From assembly GCF_034039665.1 (NCBI RefSeq), contig NZ_CP120131.1:248001-312000 (forward strand): DNA of 64,000 bases, in the 5' to 3' direction. Under the pieces are notes generated by a model. That model was not told the DNA's origin, did not search any database, and worked only from the letters and a program-made list of their open reading frames with translations. This DNA comes from Mammaliicoccus sp. Dog046 (lineage in GTDB: Bacteria; Bacillota; Bacilli; Staphylococcales; Staphylococcaceae). The translations under genes and the position numbers were made by a program. Below, one piece after another: positions 27,243 through 36,885 of this stretch. The stretch's first letter is position 1; every line of letters starts with the position of its first letter.

Positions 27243-28925
27243 ATGAAAAAATCTTATGATTATATAATTATCGGTGGCGGAAGTGCCGGTTCAGTATTAG
27301 GTAATAGATTAAGTGAAGATAAAGATAAATCAGTATTAGTATTAGAAGCAGGTAGAAGTGACTACCCTTGGGATTTGTTAATTCAAATGCCAGCAGCATT
27401 AATGTATCCATCAGGTAATCGTTTCTACGATTGGAAATACGAAACTGAAGGCGAACCTCATATGGACGGCAGAAAAGTATTTCATACAAGAGGTAAAGTT
27501 TTAGGCGGTTCAAGTTCAATCAACGGAATGATCTTCCAAAGAGGTAACCCAATGGACTATGAAGGTTGGGGCGAACCTGAAGGTATGGAAACATGGAAGT
27601 TTGCTAACTGCTTACCATACTTCAAACGTTTAGAAAAAGCATTTGGTTCAGATAAATCTGACCAATATCGTGGACATAATGGCCCAATCAAATTAAGAAG
27701 AGGTCCAGCTACAAATCCATTGTTCCAAGCATTCTTTAATGCTGGTGTTGAAGCGGGTTATAACAAGACACCTGATGTCAACGGATTTAGACAAGAAGGG
27801 TTTGGACCTTTTGATAGCCAAATCCATAACGGTAGAAGAGTTTCAGCATCTATCGCTTATTTAAGACCAGCAATGAAACGTAAAAACTTAACAGTACAAA
27901 CACGTGCATTTGTTACAGAAATTAATTACGAAGGTAGAAGAGCAACTGGTGTAACATTTAAGAAAAATGGTAAAACACATACAATTGGTGCTGGCGAAGT
28001 TATCTTATCAGGTGGTGCGTTCAATACACCTCAACTATTACAATTATCAGGTATTGGTGATTCAGAACACTTGAATTCACTAGGTATTGAAACAAGAGTT
28101 CATTTACCAGGTGTAGGTGAAAACTTTGAAGACCATTTAGAAGTATATGTTCAACACGCTTCTTCTAAACCAGTTTCAGAACAACCAAGCTTAAATAAAT
28201 TCAAAATGCCATTCATTGGATTACAATGGATATTTGGACGTAAAGGTCCAGCAGCAAGTAACCACTTTGAAGGTGGCGGTTTCGTAAGATCAAATGATCA
28301 AGTGAAATATCCAAACTTGATGTTCCACTTCTTGCCACTTGCAGTTCGTTATGATGGTCAAAAAGCAGATACAAAACATGGTTTCCAAGTTCATATTGGA
28401 CCAATGTACTCTAACTCTAGAGGTAGCTTGAAGATTAAATCTAAAGATCCATTTGAAAAACCAAAATTCGTCTTCAACTATTTATCAACAAAAGAAGATG
28501 AACAAGAATGGGTAGAAGCAATTAGAACAGCAAGAAATATCTTATCACAACCAGCATTAAAACCATTTAATGACGGAGAAATTTCACCAGGACCATCTGT
28601 TCAAACAGATGAAGAAATTTTAGATTGGGTTAAGAGAGACGCAGAAACAGCATTACACCCATCATGTAGTGCGAAAATGGGACCAGCATCTGATCCAATG
28701 GCTGTAGTAGACCCGTTAACAATGAAAGTACACGGTATGGAAAACTTAAGAGTAGTTGATGCATCAGCAATGCCACGTACAACAAATGGTAACATCCACG
28801 CACCTGTATTAATGTTAGCAGAAAAAGCAGCAGACATTATTAGAGGTAAGAAACCATTAGAACCAGAAGAAATCGATTATTATCAACACGGCGTACATCC
28901 TAAAGACGCTGGTGTAATTAAATAA
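27243..28925 (+). CDS. betA: Choline dehydrogenase (GMC oxidoreductase)
   Basis: A 560-residue FAD enzyme that oxidises choline to betaine aldehyde. The N-terminal FAD motif is [20 protein letters not shown], the GMC signature [18 protein letters not shown] is at about 83-100, the second GMC signature includes [15 protein letters not shown], and the catalytic region near the C terminus has [11 protein letters not shown] and [18 protein letters not shown]. It is normally membrane-associated. Operon with betB; a terminator follows. Confidence 0.94.
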   Translation: MKKSYDYIIIGGGSAGSVLGNRLSEDKDKSVLVLEAGRSDYPWDLLIQMPAALMYPSGNRFYDWKYETEGEPHMDGRKVFHTRGKVLGGSSSINGMIFQRGNPMDYEGWGEPEGMETWKFANCLPYFKRLEKAFGSDKSDQYRGHNGPIKLRRGPATNPLFQAFFNAGVEAGYNKTPDVNGFRQEGFGPFDSQIHNGRRVSASIAYLRPAMKRKNLTVQTRAFVTEINYEGRRATGVTFKKNGKTHTIGAGEVILSGGAFNTPQLLQLSGIGDSEHLNSLGIETRVHLPGVGENFEDHLEVYVQHASSKPVSEQPSLNKFKMPFIGLQWIFGRKGPAASNHFEGGGFVRSNDQVKYPNLMFHFLPLAVRYDGQKADTKHGFQVHIGPMYSNSRGSLKIKSKDPFEKPKFVFNYLSTKEDEQEWVEAIRTARNILSQPALKPFNDGEISPGPSVQTDEEILDWVKRDAETALHPSCSAKMGPASDPMAVVDPLTMKVHGMENLRVVDASAMPRTTNGNIHAPVLMLAEKAADIIRGKKPLEPEEIDYYQHGVHPKDAGVIK

Positions 28926-28941
28926 GACGTATTCATATAGA

Positions 28942-28973
28942 AAAAAGAAGCCATAAATTTGGCTTCTTTTTTT
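28942..28973 (+). terminator. Terminator after betA
   Basis: AGAAGCC and GGCTTCT arms with an 8-base loop and a run of seven T. Confidence 0.85.
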
Positions 28974-28989
28974 GTTGTGGTGTTGAGCT

Positions 28990-29030
28990 GAGATATCGTG
29001 CGATTAGGTATCAAACGCACGATATCTTTC
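28990..29030. repeat. Single unit of the 52-bp repeat family (full hairpin form)
   Basis: AGATATCGTGCG (28991-29002) and CGCACGATATCT (29016-29027) form a perfect 12-bp stem. It matches the last unit of the array at 1284 and lies between the convergent ends of betA and the LacI gene. Confidence 0.9.
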
Positions 29031-29040
29031 ATATCAAACA

Positions 29041-29082
29041 AAACCCATACCTTATTTCTTCATTAGAAGAAGGTATGGGGGA
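29041..29082 (-). terminator. Terminator of the sucrose regulator gene
   Basis: CCCATACCTT and AAGGTATGGG arms, read on the minus strand and followed by TTTTGTTTG. Nearly the same hairpin follows the 52-bp array at 33215-33252. Confidence 0.75.
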
Positions 29083-29087
29083 GAAAT

Positions 29088-30065
29088 TTAACAAGTACTT
29101 CCTTCCCATATGTATACCGGGAGTATGTACTCATCTAAAGTTTTATTATTTTCTAATCTTTCATTTAAAACTTCAATTGCTTTAATCGCAATTTCTTCGA
29201 TTGGTTGAACAACAGTAGTTAATTCAGGCAATATGTTTCTCATAATTTGTGTACCATCATATCCAATCAGCTGTATATCTTCAGGGATGCGTTTATTGAA
29301 TTTTTTAGCTATTTGCATAATAAGAGCAGCATCTAAATCATTTGATGCGAAGATACCCTCCATATTTGGTTGTTCTTCAAACATGCGATTGAAGATTTCG
29401 ATTTTATCTTTATATGGAATATTGAAATCAACAGTATAACAAATAGGTTGTAAATTGTTTGCGACCATTGTATCTTCGTATGCTTTTCGACGTCTTTGAG
29501 CAGGTGTGTTAAGACTTTTAGGTCCAGCTGTATGGATAATGTTTTTAGCGCCTTTATCAATCAGTCGTTGAGTTGCAAGTTGACCACCTTGATAATTATC
29601 AGATTCAATAATGGGAATATCTTGATTCATTATTCTGTCGATTGCAACTATAGGAAGATTTTCATTTTTATACTGATGAATATCACTGTTATGTGTTCCT
29701 ACTATCAGTCCGTCTACTTGATTTGAAAGTAATTGATCTAAATAATTTTTTTCTTTATCAGGGTCATTCATAGAATTACCAATGATGACTTTATATCCTT
29801 GTGAATATAATCTTTTTTCTAATTCTTCGACTAATTCTCCGAAAAAAGGATTCGTTACTGTAGGGAATATGAGTCCTATAAGTTGTGTTTTTTTATTGAA
29901 AAGTTGTCTTGCAACTGTATTTGGTTGATAATTTAATTTTTCCATAGCATCATTCACTTTATCGATAGTTTCTTGACTTAAGTAACCACGTTTATTTAAT
30001 ACTCTAGAAACAGTAGTCTTTGAAACGTTAGCTAATTTGGCAACATCATCTAATTTAGGCTTCAT
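29088..30065 (-). CDS. scrR: LacI family repressor of sucrose genes
   Basis: A 325-residue LacI/GalR protein: HTH KLDDVAKLANVSKTTVSRVL at residues 4-23, hinge helix NTVARQLF, then a periplasmic-binding-protein-like effector domain (LIGLIFPTVTNPFFGELV, VDGLIVGTHNSD, GIFASNDLDAALI). It is encoded just downstream of and parallel to scrB and the permease, and a LacI-type palindrome lies before the permease, so sucrose control is the likely role. AGAGGAA binding site. Gene name by context. Confidence 0.8.
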   Translation of the reverse strand: MKPKLDDVAKLANVSKTTVSRVLNKRGYLSQETIDKVNDAMEKLNYQPNTVARQLFNKKTQLIGLIFPTVTNPFFGELVEELEKRLYSQGYKVIIGNSMNDPDKEKNYLDQLLSNQVDGLIVGTHNSDIHQYKNENLPIVAIDRIMNQDIPIIESDNYQGGQLATQRLIDKGAKNIIHTAGPKSLNTPAQRRRKAYEDTMVANNLQPICYTVDFNIPYKDKIEIFNRMFEEQPNMEGIFASNDLDAALIMQIAKKFNKRIPEDIQLIGYDGTQIMRNILPELTTVVQPIEEIAIKAIEVLNERLENNKTLDEYILPVYIWEGSTC

Positions 30066-30118
30066 TTTAAATTCCTCTCAATACAGTATTTAAGTTACCT
30101 CCTATTATATCAAAAAAA

Positions 30119-30172
30119 GGGAGCGGGACAGAAATCTAATTAATATAAAAAGATTTCGTAGTCCCGCTCCTG
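30119..30172. repeat. Single GGGACAGAAATCT hairpin element between the regulator and scrB
   Basis: GGGAGCGGGACAGAAATCT and AGATTTCGTAGTCCCGCTCC form a long imperfect stem. It is the first half of the composite elements at 8735 and 24604 and probably works as the scrB terminator. Confidence 0.8.
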
Positions 30173-30182
30173 ATTTATACCA

Positions 30183-31610
30183 TTAAAATTGAACGGCTAT
30201 TTCATTCAGTTGATGTACAGTATATGTTGTTTCAATAGAATGAGAAGCATCCATCCAAATATTTGGAGTATCTTCTGTGTAATATCGTTCTGTGAATACA
30301 ACTTCACCGTCATTAATGAATATTTCTACAGAACTTTTATCTACAAAGATTCGTAAATTCAACTCTTCATGAGGTGCAATGGTTGCATATCTTGAGTCGT
30401 TTTTATCAGCACGATATAATTCGAATTCATTTATTTCGGCATTATACTTTAAAGATAAAATGAGTTGATTTGAATTGTCTTTTATCTCAAATGAAGTAGT
30501 AAGGTTTTCTATAGATGCTACGTGATGCGTTACGTTTATTTCTAAATGAGATAACTGATCTGATAACAATTTAGGTGACTCCAAGACTAGATTTTCAGAC
30601 TGTAAAGTATGTGTTCTAAGAGCTTTTAATTCTTCTACTGGTTTCATATATAAATGATTATCTTTCAGTTCAAGTTCTCTTGGTAGGGTTAGCGCACCAG
30701 CCCAGCCGTCCTCTTTTTCAGGCATAGGACTTTCCCACATTGCCATCCAACCAATGAGTATTCTTCTGCCATCAGGCGTTAATGTTGTTTGTGCAGCATA
30801 AAAGTCATGTCCATGATCTAATTCAATAAACTGATCACGTGTAAATGCTGTTTTGTCTGAGTTTAAATGTCCCAGGAAATAACCCGTTTGGAATAAATTT
30901 AAATATTTTTTTTCATCTTGTTTAATCCCTTGTGGAGAACACATTAAAATATCTTTATTGTTTAGTGTAAATAAGTCCGGACATTCCCACATAAATCCTT
31001 CTTTTTCTATGTTTGTAGATTTTGCGATATCACCAATGTACGTCCAGTCTTTTAAATCTGAAGATTGATATAGTATGACTCTACCTAGTCCATCTTTTCC
31101 TTGGCTACCAAGAATCATGTAATAATTACCGTTATCTTCCCAAACCTTTGGATCTCTGAAGTGGTGTGTATTGTCTTCAGGTTCTGAAGCAATCACTGGA
31201 TTATTTTCATACTTAGTAAAATTCACACCATCCGTACTATAAGCCATATTTTGATTTTGCCAAAAATGATCAGGATCGCCGTCACCATAGTAATGATGCC
31301 CAGTGTAGAATAAGTATAATGTATCATCTTTTACAATCGCACTGCCTGAGAAACAGCCATCTTTGTCTTCTTTAGAACCAGGTGTCAATGCAATAGGTAA
31401 GTTCTCCCAATGTACTAAATCTTTACTTCTTGCATGTCCCCAATGCATAGGACCCCATTCTGGGCTATATGGATAGTGTTGATAAAAAATGTGATAGTAG
31501 CCATTAAAATAGCAAAATCCATTTGGGTCATTAATCCATCCAGACTCAGCACTAACGTGAAAGCCAAGTCTATATCGGTCATTCGTAATTTGTATCGGTT
31601 TATTTGTCAT
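30183..31610 (-). CDS. scrB: Sucrose-6-phosphate hydrolase / invertase, GH32
   Basis: A 475-residue GH32 enzyme. The nucleophile motif is GWINDPNGFCYFNG (about 20-33), the transition-state Asp is in HFRDPKVWED, and the acid/base Glu in MWECPDLF (about 208-215); a C-terminal beta-sandwich ends with KSSVEIFINDGEVVFTERY. It hydrolyses sucrose or sucrose-6-phosphate. The gene upstream is an MFS permease rather than a PTS transporter, so free sucrose is the likely substrate here. 22 bp after the permease gene. Confidence 0.92.
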   Translation of the reverse strand: MTNKPIQITNDRYRLGFHVSAESGWINDPNGFCYFNGYYHIFYQHYPYSPEWGPMHWGHARSKDLVHWENLPIALTPGSKEDKDGCFSGSAIVKDDTLYLFYTGHHYYGDGDPDHFWQNQNMAYSTDGVNFTKYENNPVIASEPEDNTHHFRDPKVWEDNGNYYMILGSQGKDGLGRVILYQSSDLKDWTYIGDIAKSTNIEKEGFMWECPDLFTLNNKDILMCSPQGIKQDEKKYLNLFQTGYFLGHLNSDKTAFTRDQFIELDHGHDFYAAQTTLTPDGRRILIGWMAMWESPMPEKEDGWAGALTLPRELELKDNHLYMKPVEELKALRTHTLQSENLVLESPKLLSDQLSHLEINVTHHVASIENLTTSFEIKDNSNQLILSLKYNAEINEFELYRADKNDSRYATIAPHEELNLRIFVDKSSVEIFINDGEVVFTERYYTEDTPNIWMDASHSIETTYTVHQLNEIAVQF

Positions 31611-31632
31611 AATAAATTTGCTCCTTTTTTAA

Positions 31633-32916
31633 TTAAGTTTGTCGTACAAATGGGTCGCCATTGACGTCCTCATCGTCTTTCTTAAATGCAAATATAGCGA
31701 AAATACCTGCAATGAGTGCAATTCCAGAAATGATTAAAAATGTCTGACTATATCCAATTTGATCTCGTAAAGTGCCAAGAGGTGTGGATAATATCACTTG
31801 GCCAATTTGTGCTGCTATTTGAAAAGCAATCATATATAACGTTGCTGATAGTTTAGGATTAAAGTGTAAAGTGATATATCTAAACATAGGTAGCATAAAC
31901 AGTGGTACTTCAATGGCATGCATCATTTTAATAATTGAAACTGTAACCGGATCATTAAGTAAACCACTTAAACCAATTCTGACTACCATTACTGTAACAC
32001 CTAATAATAAAGTATTACGCACTCCAAATCTTAGCATTATCATTGGTATTACACCCATCATTAACGCTTCAAAAAATACTTGTACAGAATTTAAAGTCCC
32101 ATACATTTGTTGTCCAGCTTCAGGTGTATCAAATAATTTAGTATAGAAGTCCGGGAACATTTGTTGATCGTAAATAGTATAGAAAGACCAACTAAACATA
32201 ATAAAGAGTGTGATTACCCATAAATGCGGTAATTTGAGTAAAGATAACATCTCTTTAAAACTTGGAATAGAAGCGTCTGTATCATCATTTATAATTTCAC
32301 GCTTAGCTTTATTTTCCGATTCAGGTTTCCAAAATATAAGGTTTAATAATAAGAATAATCCTAATAACGAACCTAACCAAAAATTATAATCTGGATTTTT
32401 AACAAATAAAAATCCAGCAATTAAAGCGAAGATTGCATAACCAAAGGATCCCCAAGCACGCGCTTGTCCATATTTAAAATCGAAATATCTACTAAATCTT
32501 TCAGACACAGCTTCGTAAATACCAGCAGCTGAAAGAAAAGCAGCTGAAAGAAATAAAGAACCTAATACAATGCCTAATGAAAAATTACTTTGTATTAATG
32601 GTGCATATATCCAAATAAAGAATGGGGCAACAAGAGTAGACATCGTTGCACAAAATATTAACAACGTCCTTTTAATAACAAGTCTGTCTTGAAGTATGCC
32701 ATAAATAAACATCAATATTAAAGTAGTTAAAGAATTTGCAGAATAAATCGTACCAACTTCACTTCCAGATAGACCAAGTCCATTTTTGTCAGATGTTAAC
32801 CAAATTTGGAAAAAGGACCACCATATAGACCATGATGCGAAAAAGAGTAGTAATGTAAACGAAGATTGCAAATAAGATTTGTTTTTAAACGGTTGTATAT
32901 AATTGCTAAAATTCAA
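31633..32916 (-). CDS. MFS oligosaccharide:H+ symporter (sucrose permease-like)
   Basis: A 427-residue carrier with 12 predicted helices of the LacY/CscB (OHS) group. Family features are the start SYLQSSFTLLLFFASWSIWWSFFQIWL, SEVGTIYSANSLTTL, and RFGYIYD-like segments replaced here by DFKYGQARAWGSFGYAIFALIAGFL. It precedes scrB in a two-gene operon, so sucrose import by proton symport is the simplest reading. Start ATG after AAAAGGAGG. Confidence 0.87.
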   Translation of the reverse strand: MNFSNYIQPFKNKSYLQSSFTLLLFFASWSIWWSFFQIWLTSDKNGLGLSGSEVGTIYSANSLTTLILMFIYGILQDRLVIKRTLLIFCATMSTLVAPFFIWIYAPLIQSNFSLGIVLGSLFLSAAFLSAAGIYEAVSERFSRYFDFKYGQARAWGSFGYAIFALIAGFLFVKNPDYNFWLGSLLGLFLLLNLIFWKPESENKAKREIINDDTDASIPSFKEMLSLLKLPHLWVITLFIMFSWSFYTIYDQQMFPDFYTKLFDTPEAGQQMYGTLNSVQVFFEALMMGVIPMIMLRFGVRNTLLLGVTVMVVRIGLSGLLNDPVTVSIIKMMHAIEVPLFMLPMFRYITLHFNPKLSATLYMIAFQIAAQIGQVILSTPLGTLRDQIGYSQTFLIISGIALIAGIFAIFAFKKDDEDVNGDPFVRQT

Positions 32917-32984
32917 TTTTAAAACCTCCTTTTAATATATGTAAGGGCTTTCTTATAAAGAAGTTTAGCTTTGTTTAAATGATA

Positions 32985-33000
32985 TGTCAACCGGTTAACA
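32985..33000. promoter_or_regulatory. LacI-type operator before the sucrose operon
   Basis: TGTCAACCGGTTAACA is a 16-bp palindrome with a CG centre and one mismatched pair, the form bound by LacI/GalR proteins. It is 69 bp before the permease start and is the probable ScrR site. Confidence 0.75.
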
Positions 33001-33056
33001 TACTAAAAATTTAAATTCTTTAGCAATTGTGGTAAAGATTACGGTAGTAAAAATGA

Positions 33057-33200
33057 GAGATATCGTGCGATTCAGGTCAAATCGCACGAAGACTTTAGGG
33101 TAAGTGTCGAGATATCGTGCGATTCGGTATCAAACGCACGAAAACTTTGGGGTTAGTGTCAAGATATCGTGCGATTAGGTGTCAATCGCACGATATCCCT
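33057..33200. repeat. Tandem array of three 52-bp units (GATATCGTGCG family)
   Basis: Units start at 33057, 33109 and 33161 (52-bp period). The last unit has a perfect 14-bp stem, GATATCGTGCGATT (33163-33176) with AATCGCACGATATC (33184-33197), while the first two end in CGCACGAA. It lies after the fda terminator and before the sucrose promoter, the only locus of this repeat family that is not between convergent genes. Confidence 0.93.
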
Positions 33201-33212
33201 CAGACCAAAACA

Positions 33213-33254
33213 AATCCCCCATACCTTCCTTATTACAAGAAGGTATGGGGGATT
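33213..33254 (-). terminator. Terminator of fda
   Basis: CCCCCATACCTTC and AAGGTATGGGGG arms, read on the minus strand and followed by ATTTGTTTTGG. Closely related to the hairpin at 29041. Confidence 0.75.
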
Positions 33255-33259
33255 AAAAT

Positions 33260-34153
33260 TTATATATTTTTATTTACTGATGCATCGTATATGGAATCTA
33301 CTGCATCTTGTAAGTGACTATCAAATGTTTCTGCTGATTGATCAGCGAATAGGTCAGTTACTAATGCGCGTGAGAAGCTGGCGATAAGACTATTATTTTC
33401 TTTTAATAGTTCATTTGCTTTCTCTCTTGAGTATCCACCAGACAATGCGACTACACGAACGACATTTGGATGCTCGCTCAATGTTTCATATTGATTAGGA
33501 TTAGTTGGTATTGTTAGTTTTAACATTACAAATTGATTGTCTTCTAATTTATCTAATTCTTTAGCGATTTCTTCTTTTAAAATATCTTCAATTTCAGCTT
33601 TGTCGTTAGAATTGATATTAACTTCAGGTTCGATAATTGGTACAAGGCCTGCTTCTATGATTTGTTTACCAATTTCAAATTGTTGTTGTACGACTTCAGC
33701 AATCGCATCTTTATTCGCTTCTAAAATATTTGAACGCATTTTAGTACCGAATACGCCACGAGATTTTGCACGTTGTAATAGTTCATCTAATCCAGGAATC
33801 ACTTTCATCAACTGAACACCATTTTTTTCTTCAGCAAGTCCTTTGTCTACTTTTAAAAATGGTACAACGCCTTTGTCGGCTAAATATTCAGAAGTATATT
33901 TGCCTTCTACTTCACGATCCATTGTTTGTTCAAATAAAATGGCACCTAAAATCTTCTCAGAAGTAAAAGCAGGTGACGTGACAATGCGCGTTCTCATTTC
34001 ATGCACAAGTGTAAACATTTCGTCTTCATTGCTGTATTGACTTTCATCAATGCCGTAATCTTTCAGTGCTTTTGGTGTACTACCACCACTTTGATCAAGT
34101 GCAGCTATAAATCCTTTACCATTTTTTACTTTTTCAAATTGTTCTTGGTTCAT
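33260..34153 (-). CDS. fda: Fructose-bisphosphate aldolase class I
   Basis: A 297-residue Schiff-base aldolase of glycolysis and gluconeogenesis. [20 protein letters not shown] near the N terminus is typical of staphylococcal FdaA; the Schiff-base lysine is expected in the VMLKLTIP-type strand at about residue 212, and [12 protein letters not shown] binds phosphate. The longer frame from 34213 lacks a binding site, while AAAGGAG precedes the ATG at 34153, which also gives the normal length. Monocistronic. Confidence 0.93.
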   Translation of the reverse strand: MNQEQFEKVKNGKGFIAALDQSGGSTPKALKDYGIDESQYSNEDEMFTLVHEMRTRIVTSPAFTSEKILGAILFEQTMDREVEGKYTSEYLADKGVVPFLKVDKGLAEEKNGVQLMKVIPGLDELLQRAKSRGVFGTKMRSNILEANKDAIAEVVQQQFEIGKQIIEAGLVPIIEPEVNINSNDKAEIEDILKEEIAKELDKLEDNQFVMLKLTIPTNPNQYETLSEHPNVVRVVALSGGYSREKANELLKENNSLIASFSRALVTDLFADQSAETFDSHLQDAVDSIYDASVNKNI

Positions 34154-34260
34154 TTTATTCACTCCTTTAGGTATTTTCACTTTTAGTATGATGATTTTTA
34201 AATCTGATATCAAGCGTTACCACTTCAAATGAATTATGTCGAATTTAAGGAGAATGTTAT

Positions 34261-34305
34261 ATGATTGTTCCAAATATAGTTGATAGGGATTATGATATAC
34301 CGTAA
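34261..34305 (+). CDS. Putative 14-codon leader ORF
   Basis: ATG at 34261 with AAGGAG eight bases upstream encodes a 14-residue peptide (MIVPNIVDRDYDIP) whose TAA stop overlaps the AGGAGG of the next gene. The layout suggests translational coupling or a regulatory leader. No attenuator hairpin is evident, and the peptide has no run of a single amino acid. It may be chance. Confidence 0.35.
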   Translation: MIVPNIVDRDYDIP

Positions 34306-34317
34306 GGAGGCTTTACA

Positions 34318-34647
34318 ATGAATAAAAAATCAGCAATATTACTTATAGGTAGCTTAGTTGTTGTTACGCTAGCGGTAGCAGCACTTTTATTATTTTCTAC
34401 GCAAAAAAGTACTTACTATGGATATATGAAGAGTAGTACAACTGCAGAGAAAGTAATTAGCGAAAAGAATCAAGAAATTACTGAGAACGTAAAACTTGAA
34501 TCAACACAAGATTTCAAACCTAAAAAAGGTGACTTCGTGAAATTGATTTCAAATGACGATGGTAAAACATTCTATAAAAAAACAGTCGTTAAACATGATG
34601 ATATACCACATGGTTTAATGATGAAAATACATGAGATGGAAATGTAG
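34318..34647 (+). CDS. Small membrane-anchored protein, possibly YxeA-like
   Basis: A 109-residue protein with an N-terminal hydrophobic helix (about residues 5-27) that is an uncleaved anchor or signal, then a Lys-rich exported domain containing YYGYMKSSTTAEKVI, DFKPKKGDFVKLI and a Met-rich end MMKIHEMEM. The layout resembles the YxeA (DUF1093) group of small secreted proteins, but the match is by eye and uncertain. AAGGAGG precedes the ATG. It is a single gene ending at a bidirectional terminator. Confidence 0.7.
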   Translation: MNKKSAILLIGSLVVVTLAVAALLLFSTQKSTYYGYMKSSTTAEKVISEKNQEITENVKLESTQDFKPKKGDFVKLISNDDGKTFYKKTVVKHDDIPHGLMMKIHEMEM

Positions 34648-34652
34648 CAATT

Positions 34653-34693
34653 AAAAACAGCAATTCGCAGAAGAGGCGAATTGCTGTTTTTTT
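34653..34693. terminator. Bidirectional terminator between convergent genes
   Basis: ACAGCAATTCGC and GCGAATTGCTGT arms, T-run on both strands. It serves the small membrane protein gene and the PTS operon. Confidence 0.9.
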
Positions 34694-34714
34694 AGTGGGA
34701 GTATTTAAAGTGTG

Positions 34715-36118
34715 TTAAGCGTCTTCTATTAATTTGTCGAATTCTTTATATACTTTTGTAACTTCTGGACCGATAACGATTTGGGCATTGTGCTTGTCTA
34801 TGATCACAACACCATGCGCACCTGTTTGTATAATTTTGTCTTTATTGATTAATGAAGTATCTTGGAGTTCTAATCTTAACCTAGTCATACAATTTTCATA
34901 TTCAATGACATTATCTTTCGTACCTATATTTTCTAATATTTTTTTAGACATATATTGATATTGATTGTGTGATAAAGTGAGGTCCTTCTCATCTTCTTCT
35001 CTTTCTTCATCAAAAGAAGTTTCTTCAATTTGACCAATAATCGGCACATGCCTTTTAGTGATGTAGAAATAAAACGTAACATAGTATAGTATGAAAAATC
35101 CTATTCCTACAGGTATAATCATCCAACCTTTATCTGATAAACTCAGGTTTAATATATAATCAATGATGCTTCCTCCCCAAGAAAAACCTTCCCGAACGTG
35201 TAGGTAATACAATACCATTCCTGCTAAACCTGTGTATACAGAATGTATAAAGTATAAAAATGGTGAAGTGAATAGGAATGTAAATTCAATAGGTTCGGTG
35301 ATACCAGCGACGATTGCTGTGAAACTACCAGAGCCCATTAGTGCTTTAGTATTTTGTTTGTTGAATTTTGCAGCTTTTGAAATAGCTAAAGCAATTGCAG
35401 GTATACCAAACATGATAGAGACAAAGTAGCCACTTAAGAAATAACCAGCAGTAGGATCACCATTTAAGAATCTCGTGACTTCACCATGCACGACTTCTCC
35501 TCCTGATGTTTTATAATCACCTAAACCAAAGTAAATGTAAGTGTTTAAAACATGATGTAATCCGAATGGAAGTAGGAATCTATTTAAGAATCCATTGATA
35601 AATACACCTAAGCCGCCTAATGTCACAAGCGATTGAGCTAACCAGTCAATAGTGGATTGAGCAAATGGCCAAATTAGAAAACTTAAACCCGTTACTGGTA
35701 TCATGACGATGATAATTATAGTGATAGGGAAGTTCTCACCAGAAAAGAATGAAAATACTTTCGGTAATTCAGTATCTTTGAACTTATTGTAAACCCAGGC
35801 AGCTAATAAACCGGATATAAGACCACCAAATACACTCATATTTAAATCAGAATCAAGTATCTTCAATCCTTCTTTAAGTATGGAAATGGCAATAAATCCT
35901 GTTAGAGCAGGTATACCTCGATCTTTAGTTTTTGATAATCCCATTGCTATCCCGATTGCTATAAGAATATCGATATTATTAAAAATTGCTCCAGATGCTT
36001 GGAATAGTTTCCAATTCAATAAATCTTCAGAACTCAGTCTAAAAAGTATCCCAGCGGCAGGTAATGCAACAATTGGAATCAGCATGGATTTACCAAGCTT
36101 TTGTAAGAATCTCATCAT
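34715..36118 (-). CDS. PTS IIBC transporter, GlcNAc/glucose type
   Basis: A 467-residue PTS permease. The IIC part (about 1-350) has ten hydrophobic segments, with LLPFGLHHVLNTYIYF, GEVTRFLNGDPTAGYFLSGY and GITEPIEFTFLFTSPFLY, which most resemble NagE/NagP-type permeases. The IIB part holds the phosphorylated Cys in IEYENCMTRLRLEL (about 403-416). There is no IIA domain, so a IIA from another system must phosphorylate it. It is the last gene of an operon with a deacetylase and a GH4 enzyme, suggesting an N-acetylated disaccharide as substrate. Confidence 0.87.
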   Translation of the reverse strand: MMRFLQKLGKSMLIPIVALPAAGILFRLSSEDLLNWKLFQASGAIFNNIDILIAIGIAMGLSKTKDRGIPALTGFIAISILKEGLKILDSDLNMSVFGGLISGLLAAWVYNKFKDTELPKVFSFFSGENFPITIIIIVMIPVTGLSFLIWPFAQSTIDWLAQSLVTLGGLGVFINGFLNRFLLPFGLHHVLNTYIYFGLGDYKTSGGEVVHGEVTRFLNGDPTAGYFLSGYFVSIMFGIPAIALAISKAAKFNKQNTKALMGSGSFTAIVAGITEPIEFTFLFTSPFLYFIHSVYTGLAGMVLYYLHVREGFSWGGSIIDYILNLSLSDKGWMIIPVGIGFFILYYVTFYFYITKRHVPIIGQIEETSFDEEREEDEKDLTLSHNQYQYMSKKILENIGTKDNVIEYENCMTRLRLELQDTSLINKDKIIQTGAHGVVIIDKHNAQIVIGPEVTKVYKEFDKLIEDA

Positions 36119-36139
36119 AACAAATGTCCCCCTTTGACA

Positions 36140-36871
36140 TTACAATTCAGAATAATTGATTAAAGATATCCCATTTGCGGTAGTAAATGTTTTTATTGCA
36201 TGATCACTTGTTAGAAAAGCTAATTCTTCAATTCTTGGCATAACAAAAGATGAATGATCTCTTAAAAATTTATCTATATATGCTGGATGACACATTATTT
36301 CTATTGCTTCATAAGCTTTATATTTCTCTTTGATATTTTCTATAGAATTTAATATGTTTTCAGGATGATACTCAAAATAATCGACCATCTTATATTCAGG
36401 ATAATCATTTTTATCACCTAAATTGTTTCTAATAGGCAATTGATATTCGGATGCTAATTTTAAAAATACGGGCTTAACCATCTCTAAGTTATTAACATGA
36501 TGATGACTATCTAAGTGAGTAGGTATTAACTGAGTTGATAAAAATTTTTCGATTTGTGCTTTCCATTCAAAATATAGTTCATCAACATCGATGTAAAACT
36601 TCCCATCATAATGTGATAGACTTCTAAAATTACCGTCGCTATCAGCTAGGCTATATGAATTCTTACTTAATGGTTTTCCACAAGTTAAAGTAAGGTGAAT
36701 ACCAATACCTAATCCTGGATTTTCTTTAGCTAAATGAATAGCATGTGTGAATCCGGGCATGTTTGTTAAACAAGTTGTAGAGGTAAGTATTCCATTTTTG
36801 TAAGCATCGATTATTCCGTAATTCACGCCATTTGAATACCCGAAATCATCTGCATTTATGATCACTTTCAT
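36140..36871 (-). CDS. ChbG/YdjC family carbohydrate deacetylase
   Basis: A 243-residue metal-dependent deacetylase. Metal and catalytic residues are in INADDFGYSNGVNYGI (Asp pair at about 7-8), GIHLTLTCGKPL (His) and THLDSHHHVNN (His pair at about 121-123); IEIMCHPAY holds a further His. ChbG removes one acetyl group from chitooligosaccharides, including chitobiose-6-phosphate in E. coli, before GH4 hydrolysis. Here it lies between GH4 and the PTS gene, so it probably treats the imported sugar phosphate. Confidence 0.86.
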   Translation of the reverse strand: MKVIINADDFGYSNGVNYGIIDAYKNGILTSTTCLTNMPGFTHAIHLAKENPGLGIGIHLTLTCGKPLSKNSYSLADSDGNFRSLSHYDGKFYIDVDELYFEWKAQIEKFLSTQLIPTHLDSHHHVNNLEMVKPVFLKLASEYQLPIRNNLGDKNDYPEYKMVDYFEYHPENILNSIENIKEKYKAYEAIEIMCHPAYIDKFLRDHSSFVMPRIEELAFLTSDHAIKTFTTANGISLINYSEL

Positions 36872-36885
36872 AGTTTACCCTCCAA

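Noticed and set aside
32939-32953. cre-like TGTAAGGGCTTTCT before the sucrose operon
   Set aside because: The essential CG core is missing (GG), so a CcpA site is not convincing.
33117-33387. Plus-strand frames of about 70 codons beginning in the 52-bp array
   Set aside because: They start in repeat sequence and run antisense into fda.
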